Shown here: positions 10,549 through 18,401 of the stretch, piece after piece
Position numbering within the stretch: position 1 is the first letter of the stretch
Layout of the letters: each line of letters opens with the position of its first letter
NCBI RefSeq assembly: GCF_041429795.1
Contig: NZ_CP163424.1
Coordinates: 2,110,001 to 2,174,000 of the forward strand
Source of the DNA: Algimonas porphyrae
Lineage (GTDB): Bacteria > Pseudomonadota > Alphaproteobacteria > Caulobacterales > Maricaulaceae
Length of the DNA: 64,000 nucleotides
Direction: 5' to 3'
Position numbers and translations under genes: made by a program
The notes under the pieces: generated by a model
The model's database searches: none
The model's input: only the letters and a program-made list of their open reading frames with translations
Told to the model about the DNA's origin: nothing

Positions 10549-11025
10549 TTATCCGTCCTCCCAACTGGGCTCCCCCGGCCAGACCGTGATCCGACCGAGC
10601 AATTCATCGTCGCTCAGCCCCACTTCGCTGATGGTGCCGTCTTGCACGCTCATCCCGCGATCATGGATGGTGTCCCGGTCGCCGGTCAGAAGATGGTGCC
10701 AGTCCGGCAAGGGCCGACCTTCTGACAGCAGACGGTAGGCACAGCTTCTGGGCATCCACTTTAATGCCGAGACGGTCGAGGGCTTCAGAATGACACAGTC
10801 CGGTACCTTCTCCTTGCGCCTAGGATAATCGCTGCACAGGCACGTCTTATTGTCGAATAGCTTGCAATGTACATCGGTCGTATGAACCTGTCCGGTCTCG
10901 TCATCTTCCAGTCGGATCAGACAGCATTTGCCGCACCCATCGCACAGGCTCTCCCACTCCGCAGCCGACATGTCGGTCAAGGTTTTGGCTTCCCAAAAGG
11001 GGCGGGAGTCTGGAAAATCCGTCAT
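10549..11025 (-). CDS. YcgN-family cysteine-cluster protein (UPF0260)
   Basis: A 158-residue cytosolic protein with the cysteine pattern of the YcgN/UPF0260 family: CDGCGKCC near residue 29, then HCKLFDNKTCLCSDYPRR and VPDCVILKP. These cysteines probably bind a metal or Fe-S cluster; the biochemical function is unknown. PLPDWHHLLTGDRDTIHD is typical of the family C-terminus. It sits upstream of nuoA on the same strand with a 224-nt gap, so it is unlikely to be part of the same transcript without an internal promoter. Confidence 0.88.
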   Translation of the reverse strand: MTDFPDSRPFWEAKTLTDMSAAEWESLCDGCGKCCLIRLEDDETGQVHTTDVHCKLFDNKTCLCSDYPRRKEKVPDCVILKPSTVSALKWMPRSCAYRLLSEGRPLPDWHHLLTGDRDTIHDRGMSVQDGTISEVGLSDDELLGRITVWPGEPSWEDG

Positions 11026-11061
11026 GCGAAAGGATAGTTATCAATTAACGTAAAGCGAGGT

Positions 11062-13062
11062 ATGATAACCTCTATGGCGACCTATCGGGCCGATATCAAT
11101 GTGGCAGAACGCCGGGGGCACAGCCGCCGCAGCGCTTTTGCCATGGCCATGGTCGGGCTCGTCGTCGCCATGGCGGCTCTCGTCTTCGGGGTCGGACGCG
11201 CCTATCTTCTCAGCGGTATGCCGACGCTGCCGGACAAGGCGACGATGTGGCAGATGAATCTGGCACCGACCATAACGCTAGTCGACCGGAATGGCGTCGT
11301 AATCGGTCATCGCGGCCCCTGGATCGGGGAGCCGCTAAAACTCAACGACATGCCGGCCTATCTGCCCAATGCCTTTCTGGCGATCGAGGATGAACGCTTC
11401 TTCGAACATGAAGGCGTCGACAATAAAGCTATCCTGCGCGCGATGATCAGCAATGCCCGGTCCGGTCAGCGCAGTCAGGGCGGCTCGACCCTGACGCAGC
11501 AGCTCGTCAAGATCATGATACTGACGCCAGAGAAGACCTATCGCCGCAAGTTTCAGGAAGCCCTTCTGGCCCGCGATCTTGAAGCGATCCTCTCGAAACC
11601 CGAAATACTCGAACTTTACATCAACAGGATCAGTCTGGGACCGCAGATATTCGGAGCCGAGGCTGCCAGTCAGCGCTATTTTGGCAAGAGCGCCCGCGAT
11701 CTGACCTTGGCCGAAGCGGCCTTGCTGGCGGGTCTGGCACAGGCCCCGAGCCGCTATAATCCGGTTCGCAATTTGGACCGAGCACTCGCACGCTCGCGAG
11801 TCGTGCTTGAACGCATGCGGGTCAACATGCTGATTTCAGAACTGGAATATGAAGCCGCCTTGGCCAATCCACCGCGGATCCTCGAGGAATCACGCTCGCC
11901 TATCGATGAGCGCATTCTCGGCTATGCGTTCGATTATCTGTCCGAAGACGCCCGGCGGCGCGCCGGCCCTCGCTATCCCGATCTGGTTGTCACATCGACG
12001 CTGGACGCCAAGCTGATGAAGAGCGCGCATGAAACGCTTAATGAGGTTCTGGACAAGAGCGGCGAGACCCGCAACGTCAGTCAGGGTGCCGTCCTGACGC
12101 TCGACAATCAGACAGGCGGTATTCTCGCCATGATCGGTGGCCGCAATTATCTCGACAGTATGTTCAACCGTACGACTCAGGCGCAACGACAGCCGGGGTC
12201 GAGCTTCAAGACATTCGTGTATGCCGCAGCTTTCGAAGACGGATTTACACCCGCAACGGTCCGGATCGATCAGAAGCGCTCGATCGGCGGATGGGAACCT
12301 GAGAATTATACGCTTCGCTACAGAGGGCCGATCACCATACGTGAAGCCTTAAAGCTCTCAATCAACACAGTCGCGGCGCAAGTCGGTGCTGAAATCGGGC
12401 CCAGCCGCATCGTGGCGACGGCGAAACGGTTCGGCATCACCTCTCCTCTGAAAGCGCATCTGTCGCTCTCGCTCGGCAGTAGCGAAGTTAATCTCATGGA
12501 GCTGACGGCCGCCTACTCCGTTTTCATCAATGAGGGGCTGCTGCGTCAGCCCTATATGATTGAGCGGATCGAGACGACCAGCGGTGAGGAACTTTACAAT
12601 CGCACAGACCGGGCGGGCGACCGCGTCTACCCCCTGCCCTATGCCGAGCAGATCACGTCGATCTTGCAGGAAACGCTGGAGTCGGGCACCGCCCACGGCG
12701 CGCGTCTTCCGGGTCGCCCTGCAGGGGGCAAGACAGGAACGTCACAGGATTACCGCGATGCTTGGTTCATCGGATTTACGGGTCAGATGACGACCGGCAT
12801 CTGGATGGGCAATGACAATAACAGCACGATGAACGAAGTGACGGGCGGCTTGCTGCCCGCTGATGTGTTCAAGGCCTATATGACCGAAATTCACGAGGGC
12901 GAACCGATCGTCGCGCTGACGGACCTTGAGGTCACGCCTGCGGATGCACGCGCGTCCGAGATGATGGCTTTCTATCTGGGCTTAGCCGCAGCCCTACGCA
13001 ACGAACGCGACCTCGCGGCGGGCGTTCGGCCTCCTCCTGCCCCTGCGCCAGCCGGACAGTAA
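11062..13062 (+). CDS. Class A penicillin-binding protein (transglycosylase/transpeptidase)
   Basis: Bifunctional peptidoglycan synthase of the inner membrane. A membrane anchor lies at about residues 26-50. The GT51 domain follows, with catalytic glutamate in AFLAIEDERFFEHEGVD and GGSTLTQQLVK. The transpeptidase domain has SxxK in QPGSSFKTF (about 377-385), SxN in LKLSINTVAAQ, and KTGT in GGKTGTSQDYRDAWF. At 666 residues it is shorter than E. coli PBP1a. The start could be residue 1 or the ATG four codons later. It diverges from the YcgN-like gene. Which PBP1 paralogue it replaces cannot be told here. Confidence 0.93.
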   Translation: MITSMATYRADINVAERRGHSRRSAFAMAMVGLVVAMAALVFGVGRAYLLSGMPTLPDKATMWQMNLAPTITLVDRNGVVIGHRGPWIGEPLKLNDMPAYLPNAFLAIEDERFFEHEGVDNKAILRAMISNARSGQRSQGGSTLTQQLVKIMILTPEKTYRRKFQEALLARDLEAILSKPEILELYINRISLGPQIFGAEAASQRYFGKSARDLTLAEAALLAGLAQAPSRYNPVRNLDRALARSRVVLERMRVNMLISELEYEAALANPPRILEESRSPIDERILGYAFDYLSEDARRRAGPRYPDLVVTSTLDAKLMKSAHETLNEVLDKSGETRNVSQGAVLTLDNQTGGILAMIGGRNYLDSMFNRTTQAQRQPGSSFKTFVYAAAFEDGFTPATVRIDQKRSIGGWEPENYTLRYRGPITIREALKLSINTVAAQVGAEIGPSRIVATAKRFGITSPLKAHLSLSLGSSEVNLMELTAAYSVFINEGLLRQPYMIERIETTSGEELYNRTDRAGDRVYPLPYAEQITSILQETLESGTAHGARLPGRPAGGKTGTSQDYRDAWFIGFTGQMTTGIWMGNDNNSTMNEVTGGLLPADVFKAYMTEIHEGEPIVALTDLEVTPADARASEMMAFYLGLAAALRNERDLAAGVRPPPAPAPAGQ

Positions 13063-13117
13063 CGCTATCTCCTTCTATCAGAGCCCGAAGTCGGCTGAGC
13101 TAAATTCCCCGAGTTTC

Positions 13118-13165
13118 AAATGGTTGGTATGTTTTTTGCAGTAAATGCAGTCTCTTCAACCATTT
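13118..13165. promoter_or_regulatory. 9-bp inverted repeat in the leader of the PAN-CAP gene
   Basis: AAATGGTTG at 13118-13126 and its exact complement CAACCATTT at 13157-13165 flank a 30-nt T-rich spacer, 50 nt upstream of the next ATG. It could be an operator, a leader hairpin, or part of the terminator of the upstream penicillin-binding protein gene. No T-run follows it, which argues against a plain terminator. Confidence 0.4.
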
Positions 13166-13214
13166 CCTAGCTTTTTGGCTGTGAAATGCGCTTTCGATCT
13201 ACAGGAGGCTCTTT

Positions 13215-13937
13215 ATGTTCGGGCGTATGAGGTTGGGGATTTTTGCGGCAATGGCCTTGCCGATCATCGCTTTGACGACGTTACCGGCATCCGCCACGAC
13301 CGGCGCCTTCAAGGGTGCGTTCAAGCCTGACGACGGAACATACCGGATTGTCCCTGTCAGCTCCGCCGAACAATGCTCGGCTCTATGCAAAGGCGACTCC
13401 GTTTGCCGCGGCGCTGTGACATATCAACCCGACGTGACGAAACCCGACGCGTTCTGCCGTCTCAATAACGGTTTCGGCGCCAACCCCGTCTTTCCACAGC
13501 AACCGCCGGAGCCACTCGACCTGCGCGAGGCTCTGTCCGATCTGAATGCCTATCGTGCGCGACATGGCCTGGGACCTGTGACACTGGAAACGCGACTGAT
13601 CGAAGCTTCGCGCATGCATGCGGATGATCTCGCCAAAGCGGGCATCATCTCCCACAATGGTACAGATGGGTCGACCCATGGCGACCGCGCCCGTCGCGTC
13701 GGCTATAACTTCCTGATTGCAGGCGAGAATGTCGCCACGGGTCAGAAGAGCTGGGACGATGTCTTCAAGGCCTGGCAGGAAAGCCCGGGTCATAATCAGA
13801 ATCTCTTGCGGCCTGATGTATCCGAATTCGGGATCGCGCTCGTTTACGAACCGCGCACGACCTACTCGACCTATTGGGCGATGCTTGTTGCTGAGCCAAT
13901 GGATATGAGCTTTCTAAACTCCAAGAATATTCACTGA
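13215..13937 (+). CDS. Secreted PAN/apple-like plus CAP (SCP/PR-1) domain protein
   Basis: A 240-residue exported protein. A signal peptide ends near TLPASATT (about residue 28). Residues 40-90 carry four cysteines (EQCSALC, VCRG, AFCRLNN) in a PAN/apple-like arrangement. A CAP domain follows: LNAYRARHGLGPVTLE, ASRMHADDLAKAGIISHNG, AGENVATGQKSWDDVF, WQESPGHNQNLL. The CAP domain lacks the usual second histidine spacing of some members but the overall pattern is clear. A strong AGGAGG site precedes the ATG. Function unknown; bacterial CAP proteins are often envelope or secreted proteins. It converges with the next gene, overlapping by 7 nt. Confidence 0.85.
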   Translation: MFGRMRLGIFAAMALPIIALTTLPASATTGAFKGAFKPDDGTYRIVPVSSAEQCSALCKGDSVCRGAVTYQPDVTKPDAFCRLNNGFGANPVFPQQPPEPLDLREALSDLNAYRARHGLGPVTLETRLIEASRMHADDLAKAGIISHNGTDGSTHGDRARRVGYNFLIAGENVATGQKSWDDVFKAWQESPGHNQNLLRPDVSEFGIALVYEPRTTYSTYWAMLVAEPMDMSFLNSKNIH

Positions 13938-15595
13938 GCCGTTACGTCAGGCCCTGCCATCAGGCCCAGTCGCGACCAGCCCTCGATAATCATGGCTTCG
14001 ATCACCCGGTCGACTTGCCAGAATTGCAGCATTCGCATCGCCTCCTGCGCATAGGTAGAGGCCCCATCCGAGACGCGTTGGAATGTCTTTATGCCGCTCT
14101 CGATTTCGTCCGTCAGGCCCAAGCAGGCGATTTTAAGCATGATCAGATGAACCGGACTGCTGGGTTTGATCTCGCCAATCCGCGCAATGACCCCCTCATA
14201 ATCTTTGCCGACAAAGTCGATTAGCAGACTGGCCGCGTCGAACCAGGCGGGTGGCGACGTCACGAGACGTCTGGCGGACGCGTCATAGGCCGCCGCCGTT
14301 TCGACATCGCCCATGGCAGCACGCGTGAGTGCAAAATAGGCCAGCATCGCATAATCATTCGGATTGAGCGTCATGGCTTTCTGCGCCATCTGCTCGCCCG
14401 CGCGCACATCTCCGGAATGATGTAGTGCCTGAAATGCCGCAAAATAAGCCATCGAATTCATCGGGTCGATGGACATGGCTTTCTGCGCAAGACCCCGCGC
14501 ATTCACGAGGAAATGGTCAGGACTGCCAGGTGGAATGCACTGTGTACACATATAGCTATTGAGCATGGAGCGAATGGCAAAGCCCGTCGAAAAATTCGGG
14601 CTGGCATCCGTGATGACTTCAATATCATGCAACAGGCTCGCGGCGTCCTCCCGGCTGGGTCCCAGCCCCATTTCATAGAAACGCAAGACAGCCTCATAGG
14701 CCGATATGGACTGACGCCGACCGGAATTAAGGCGACGATTGTGACGATTAATCTGTCCGAACGGGGCAGCCACAGCAGCAGCCACGTTGGAAGCGATGGA
14801 TTCCTGCAATTCGAATACGGTATCGGGCGCATAGACCCGGTCGAACGTCTCTCGGTACAGGACCTGGCCGGTGTCGGCTGCGCTCAACGTGGCCACCACG
14901 CGGAACACATCAGCTGAGCGGCGCACATTTCCGGACAGGACGAACTGGACATCACGGGTCATGTCGATCGTCGACAGGGACGCTGCTACCACTTCCCCTG
15001 GAACATCGGGATGCTGCGCGATGACGCGGATATGCCTGAACTGAACCAGCGCTGAAATGATCTCGGCTGTCAGCCCCTTTGCAAAGAAAGCAGAATCAGA
15101 CGGCCCAGTATCATCGACGAAGGTAACAACGGCAAGGCCTGGCCGGGACAAGCCGCGTTCTTCGCCCGACGCTTCCGCATCGTCGTCCACGCTTGAGTCC
15201 CCCTGTTGAGTCCGTGGCGACCGGACTTCGAACCGCGGGGCATAACGTCCTTTTGGAATGGTCAGCCGAATGGGGTCACTCTCTCCGGCATCTGCGTAAT
15301 ACAGATCCAACCGGCGTCGTAACTGGCTTGCCTGCACACGCACGATCGTGTCGGTCTGCGAGTTGAAGTCACTGGGCTTGTCAAAAACTTCCAGTCCGAT
15401 TGTGTAGCCCTTCAGACGCGCACCACGCCCGGCGATCGCCTCCTCGACCACATAGGTCAGAAACCGCTTCATGCGTGTCGTGTCGGAAAACAGCGCGTGA
15501 TCAAGAATGCGGGCCAGTTGTGCGCGAACGGCTTCGGCCTGCATATCGGACAGGCCGCAAGCAGTATCGTCAATCGCCCGTGCTGGCTTTGACAT
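13931..15595 (-). CDS. TPR protein with N-terminal regulator-like domain and TolB/FlgO-like middle domain
   Basis: A 554-residue protein from the ATG at 15595, chosen because CGGAGG lies 5 nt upstream; the open frame extends further without a better start. Residues 20-125 (FSDTTRMKRFLTYVVEEAI, VRVQASQLRRRLDLYYA, LTIPKGRYAPRFE) match a domain common at the head of alphaproteobacterial adenylate-cyclase-like and CadC-like TPR proteins. The middle (FFAKGLTAEIISALVQF, VLSGNVRRSADVFRV) resembles the TolB-N/FlgO type. The C-terminal half has TPR-like helices. No cyclase catalytic domain or membrane helix is seen. Probably a signalling scaffold; exact role unknown. Confidence 0.75.
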   Translation of the reverse strand: MSKPARAIDDTACGLSDMQAEAVRAQLARILDHALFSDTTRMKRFLTYVVEEAIAGRGARLKGYTIGLEVFDKPSDFNSQTDTIVRVQASQLRRRLDLYYADAGESDPIRLTIPKGRYAPRFEVRSPRTQQGDSSVDDDAEASGEERGLSRPGLAVVTFVDDTGPSDSAFFAKGLTAEIISALVQFRHIRVIAQHPDVPGEVVAASLSTIDMTRDVQFVLSGNVRRSADVFRVVATLSAADTGQVLYRETFDRVYAPDTVFELQESIASNVAAAVAAPFGQINRHNRRLNSGRRQSISAYEAVLRFYEMGLGPSREDAASLLHDIEVITDASPNFSTGFAIRSMLNSYMCTQCIPPGSPDHFLVNARGLAQKAMSIDPMNSMAYFAAFQALHHSGDVRAGEQMAQKAMTLNPNDYAMLAYFALTRAAMGDVETAAAYDASARRLVTSPPAWFDAASLLIDFVGKDYEGVIARIGEIKPSSPVHLIMLKIACLGLTDEIESGIKTFQRVSDGASTYAQEAMRMLQFWQVDRVIEAMIIEGWSRLGLMAGPDVTAQ

Positions 15596-15708
15596 CGCGC
15601 CTCCGTTCTGACCTATGATACTGCAAATACACTTATCCAGCAATCGTCGCCATTGGATAGGCGTGATAGACGAACGCCTTGTCGTCGATTTTTTTATCCG
15701 GAGATGTC

Positions 15709-16161
15709 GTGAAGACACAATTTTTGGCTTTGCTCTTGCTGCTACCCGCCTGCGCTTCGACCCCTGACCCTGCCGAGATCTGCACTGCGGAATGGATCGA
15801 ACCGCGCAGCGAGCGCGCGCTTGATCGCATCGAGAAACGGGCCGCAAAGTCCATCGAGGCTTTCAAATCGGTCAGTGAGACCTGGCTATCTGGAGAGAGT
15901 CCGGGTCCGCTCCAGATGTATCGTCTGTCGCGCGCGTTCGACGCGCTCGAGACAGAACTGAAATCGGGGCCTGGCTCGCGTGACTTGCGATTACTGGCGG
16001 CGACCTGCAGCGACCCGGACTTTATCAGCGAACAGGTCACGGCATTGTTGGAGCGCGCCGATATTCCGGACAGGATGGTTCTGTTTCTGGACCGCACCGG
16101 CCTGCTGAACCGGGCGGTCGAGATGATTGAACGGGGTGATGCCTCTGACCCAAATGGTTGA
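15709..16161 (+). CDS. Putative lipoprotein of unknown function
   Basis: 150 residues from a GTG start (VKTQFLALLLLLPACAS); the GTG is preferred because a GGAG site lies 7 nt upstream and it begins a lipoprotein signal with lipobox LPAC at about residue 16. An ATG 30 nt further upstream would spoil the signal peptide. The mature part is helical and charged, with cysteines in AEICTAEW and AATCSDPD that might pair. It resembles a family of short lipoproteins without known function. It diverges from the TPR gene with 113 nt between start codons and precedes trhO by 33 nt. Confidence 0.7.
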   Translation: MKTQFLALLLLLPACASTPDPAEICTAEWIEPRSERALDRIEKRAAKSIEAFKSVSETWLSGESPGPLQMYRLSRAFDALETELKSGPGSRDLRLLAATCSDPDFISEQVTALLERADIPDRMVLFLDRTGLLNRAVEMIERGDASDPNG

Positions 16162-16194
16162 CCCTGGAGCCTCGCCTGCCATAGCGCCGTCGCC

Positions 16195-17100
16195 ATGACC
16201 TACACCGTCGCCGCCCTCTACAAATTTGTCAGTCTTCCGGATCACAAGAACCTTCAGCCTTGGTTGAAGGCGATGGGCGATATGCTGAATATCTCCGGCA
16301 CCTTGCTACTGGCCAATGAAGGCATCAATGGTACGATTGCAGGCCGATCTCACGATATCGATGCCATTCTAACCTATATGCGGGCCGACCCCCGACTGTC
16401 TGATCTCGATGTGAAGTTCAGTGACAGTGCGGACCAGCCCTTTCTGCGTTTCAAAGTCCGTCTCAAGCGCGAAATCGTCACGATCGGCCGCTCAGATGTC
16501 GACCCGACCTGCCGGGTCGGCACCTATGTCCAGCCTGAAAACTGGAATGATGTGATTACAGACCCCAATACGGTGCTGATCGATACGCGCAATGATTATG
16601 AGGTCGCCGTCGGCACATTTCGCGGTGCCATCAATCCGAACACAGAATCCTTCCGCGACTTTCCGCAATGGGTCGCTGACAATCGCCCGCAGCTCGAGGG
16701 CAGGCGTATCGCCATGTTCTGCACCGGCGGAATACGGTGCGAAAAAGCCTCATCCTACATGCTCGGTGAAGGCTTTCCGGAGGTCATGCATCTGAAAGGC
16801 GGCATCCTCAAATATCTCGAGACCCAGTCGCCCAAGGACAGTCTCTGGGACGGAGACTGCTTCGTGTTCGATCAGCGCGTTGCCGTTGGGCATGGCCTGT
16901 CGGAAACGGACTGGTCGCAGTGTTTTGCCTGTCGCATGCCGCTCTCACCAGACGACCTGCAGAACCCGAGCTACAGGAAGGGCGTGAGCTGTCCGCATTG
17001 CGCCGACGCTGATACGGACAAGTCGCGTTTTGAAGAGCGCCAGAAACAGATCGATCTCGCGCAGACACGCGACATGGTCCATCTCGGTCGACAGACGTGA
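16195..17100 (+). CDS. trhO: tRNA uridine(34) hydroxylase, rhodanese-family
   Basis: TrhO (formerly YceA) hydroxylates U34 of certain tRNAs on the way to 5-oxyacetic or 5-methoxy derivatives. The N-terminal acylphosphatase-like domain is seen in LLANEGINGTIAGRSHDID. The rhodanese domain has the active-site loop MFCTGGIRCEKASSYM near residue 178. The C-terminal zinc-ribbon-like part has CFACRMPL and VSCPHCADAD. At 301 residues it is slightly short but intact. The next gene overlaps the stop by 4 nt (GTGA). Confidence 0.93.
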   Translation: MTYTVAALYKFVSLPDHKNLQPWLKAMGDMLNISGTLLLANEGINGTIAGRSHDIDAILTYMRADPRLSDLDVKFSDSADQPFLRFKVRLKREIVTIGRSDVDPTCRVGTYVQPENWNDVITDPNTVLIDTRNDYEVAVGTFRGAINPNTESFRDFPQWVADNRPQLEGRRIAMFCTGGIRCEKASSYMLGEGFPEVMHLKGGILKYLETQSPKDSLWDGDCFVFDQRVAVGHGLSETDWSQCFACRMPLSPDDLQNPSYRKGVSCPHCADADTDKSRFEERQKQIDLAQTRDMVHLGRQT

Positions 17101-17732
17101 CACAACCCGTCCTCTATTCCTTTCGGCGCTGTCCCTTTGCCATGCGGGCCAGGATGGCGCTGGACGCGGCGGAGATTGCGGTCGCCCATCGCGAGGTCCT
17201 GCTGCGGGACAAACCCGCCGCCATGCTCGCCGCTTCGCCCAAGGGAACCGTCCCCGTCCTCGTCCTGCCAGACGGCACAGTCATCGATGAAAGCCTGGAC
17301 ATCATGATATGGGCCCTGTCCCGCCATGACCCGGAAGGCTGGACGAGCGAGACCGAAGCGGATCGTCGAGACGTCGAGCAGTTTCTGGAAGCTTTCAAGG
17401 ACCGGCTCGACCGCTACAAATATGCCAGTCGCTACGACGAGAGCATCGCGCGCGAAGCCGTCGATCACAAGCAGCGGGCCGAAGCCCTTGCCGTCCTGCT
17501 CGATTTTGCCTCCAATCTCTCGCACACGACATTTCTACGTGCCGACAGGCCACGGCTGATCGATGTCGCGACATTCCCGTTCGTGCGTCAGTTCGCCGCC
17601 GTTGAACCTGACTGGTGGGCTGCCAGCATTCCGCAAGATTTGCAGGACTGGTTGAAACACTGGTTAGAGTCGGATCGTTTTCAACGCATCATGACGAAAC
17701 ATAGGGTCTGGACACCTGAATCGACGGGCTGA
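17097..17732 (+). CDS. Glutathione S-transferase family protein
   Basis: 211 residues. The thioredoxin-fold N-terminus is plain: LYSFRRCPFAMRARMALDAA (about 6-25) with a potential active-site cysteine in RRCPFAM, then KGTVPVLVLPDGTVIDESLD, the glutathione-binding loop. The C-terminal half is all-helical as in GSTs. The GTG start overlaps the trhO stop (GTGA), so the two are translationally coupled; this pairing has no obvious biochemical reason. The substrate is unknown. Confidence 0.88.
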   Translation: MTQPVLYSFRRCPFAMRARMALDAAEIAVAHREVLLRDKPAAMLAASPKGTVPVLVLPDGTVIDESLDIMIWALSRHDPEGWTSETEADRRDVEQFLEAFKDRLDRYKYASRYDESIAREAVDHKQRAEALAVLLDFASNLSHTTFLRADRPRLIDVATFPFVRQFAAVEPDWWAASIPQDLQDWLKHWLESDRFQRIMTKHRVWTPESTG

Positions 17733-17740
17733 ACGCGTCG

Positions 17741-17761
17741 GCGAACAGGGTTAATGTTCGC
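17741..17761. repeat. GCGAAC-N9-GTTCGC inverted repeat
   Basis: Perfect 6-bp arms GCGAAC (17741-17746) and GTTCGC (17756-17761) around agggttaat, 6 nt after the GST stop region and about 75 nt before the YbjN-family gene. It may be a transcription-factor operator for the YbjN gene or a weak hairpin at the end of the GST transcript. No T-run follows. Confidence 0.35.
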
Positions 17762-17834
17762 ACCTGCCCCGTGGTTATCAACACGCCAGATAGCCGAATA
17801 GCTTGCCAAGTTTCGATTAACCCTTAGCCGTGGG

Positions 17835-18278
17835 GTGAGAAGATTCGTGGACACTGACATGGCATTTGCCGACGACCGTTGTATCAGACCCGTGCCGACC
17901 TTGAAGGCTGCGCCCCGGCTCCGTTCGAATCCGATCGAGACCTTCATCCGCATCGCTGTAGCCGAGAACTACGCCTATGAGCGGATTGGCGATCATGAGG
18001 TTCACATCAGTCTGCATGGTCTGTGGTGCGATCACGATCTCTCGCTGTCCTGGAATTCCAAGGAAGAACAGCTCTCCCTTTTCATTCTATTCGATGGTCG
18101 CGTACCGGGCGGACGGTCCGATGCGATCTGCCGCCTCCTGTCACTACTGAATGAGCGGCTGGCAGCGGGTCATTTCGATTTCTGGCAACGCAACGGCAAT
18201 CTCGTCTTCCGTCACTCCGTCTCATTACGAGGCGGCGCGGCCTTGTCGCTCGATCAGGCGCTCGACGTCATGAGTTAG
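17835..18278 (+). CDS. YbjN-family protein, reading frame closed early by an in-frame TAG
   Basis: Sensory-transduction-type YbjN domain as found in nearly all alphaproteobacteria. Visible family features: ERIGDHEVHISLHGLWCDHD, LSLFILFDGRVPGGRSD, LLSLLNERLAAGHFDFW and NLVFRHSVSLRGGA. The frame stops at TAG 18276-18278 after LDQALDVMS, whereas family members continue with a conserved last helix; that helix is encoded in the same frame immediately downstream (18279-18389). The N-terminal start is uncertain: GTG 17835, GTG 17847 or ATG 17859. Function in alphaproteobacteria is unclear; E. coli YbjN is linked to motility and stress. Confidence 0.75.
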   Translation: MRRFVDTDMAFADDRCIRPVPTLKAAPRLRSNPIETFIRIAVAENYAYERIGDHEVHISLHGLWCDHDLSLSWNSKEEQLSLFILFDGRVPGGRSDAICRLLSLLNERLAAGHFDFWQRNGNLVFRHSVSLRGGAALSLDQALDVMS

Positions 18279-18392
18279 AGTCTGGACGCTGCGGAACGGG
18301 GTTATCCGGCGGCCCAATACGTTATCTGGGCTGGCAAATCTCCTGAAGATGCCTTGGCCGAAGCCCTTGTGGATATCGCTTCCCACGGATAG
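18276..18392 (+). pseudogene. In-frame TAG and continuing C-terminal part of the YbjN-family gene
   Basis: After the TAG the same frame stays open for 37 codons and reads SLDAAERGYPAAQYVIWAGK then a short helix ending DIASHG, closed by TAG at 18390-18392. This is what I expect for the last part of alphaproteobacterial YbjN proteins (a segment like ALEACERYYPAFQFVLWAGK). The second stop lies 9 nt before the proC ATG, a normal intergenic spacing. So the original gene very probably ran to 18392 (185 codons plus stop). Readthrough, recent nonsense mutation or sequence error cannot be told apart here. Confidence 0.7.
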
Positions 18393-18401
18393 GCCCGCCT
18401 T

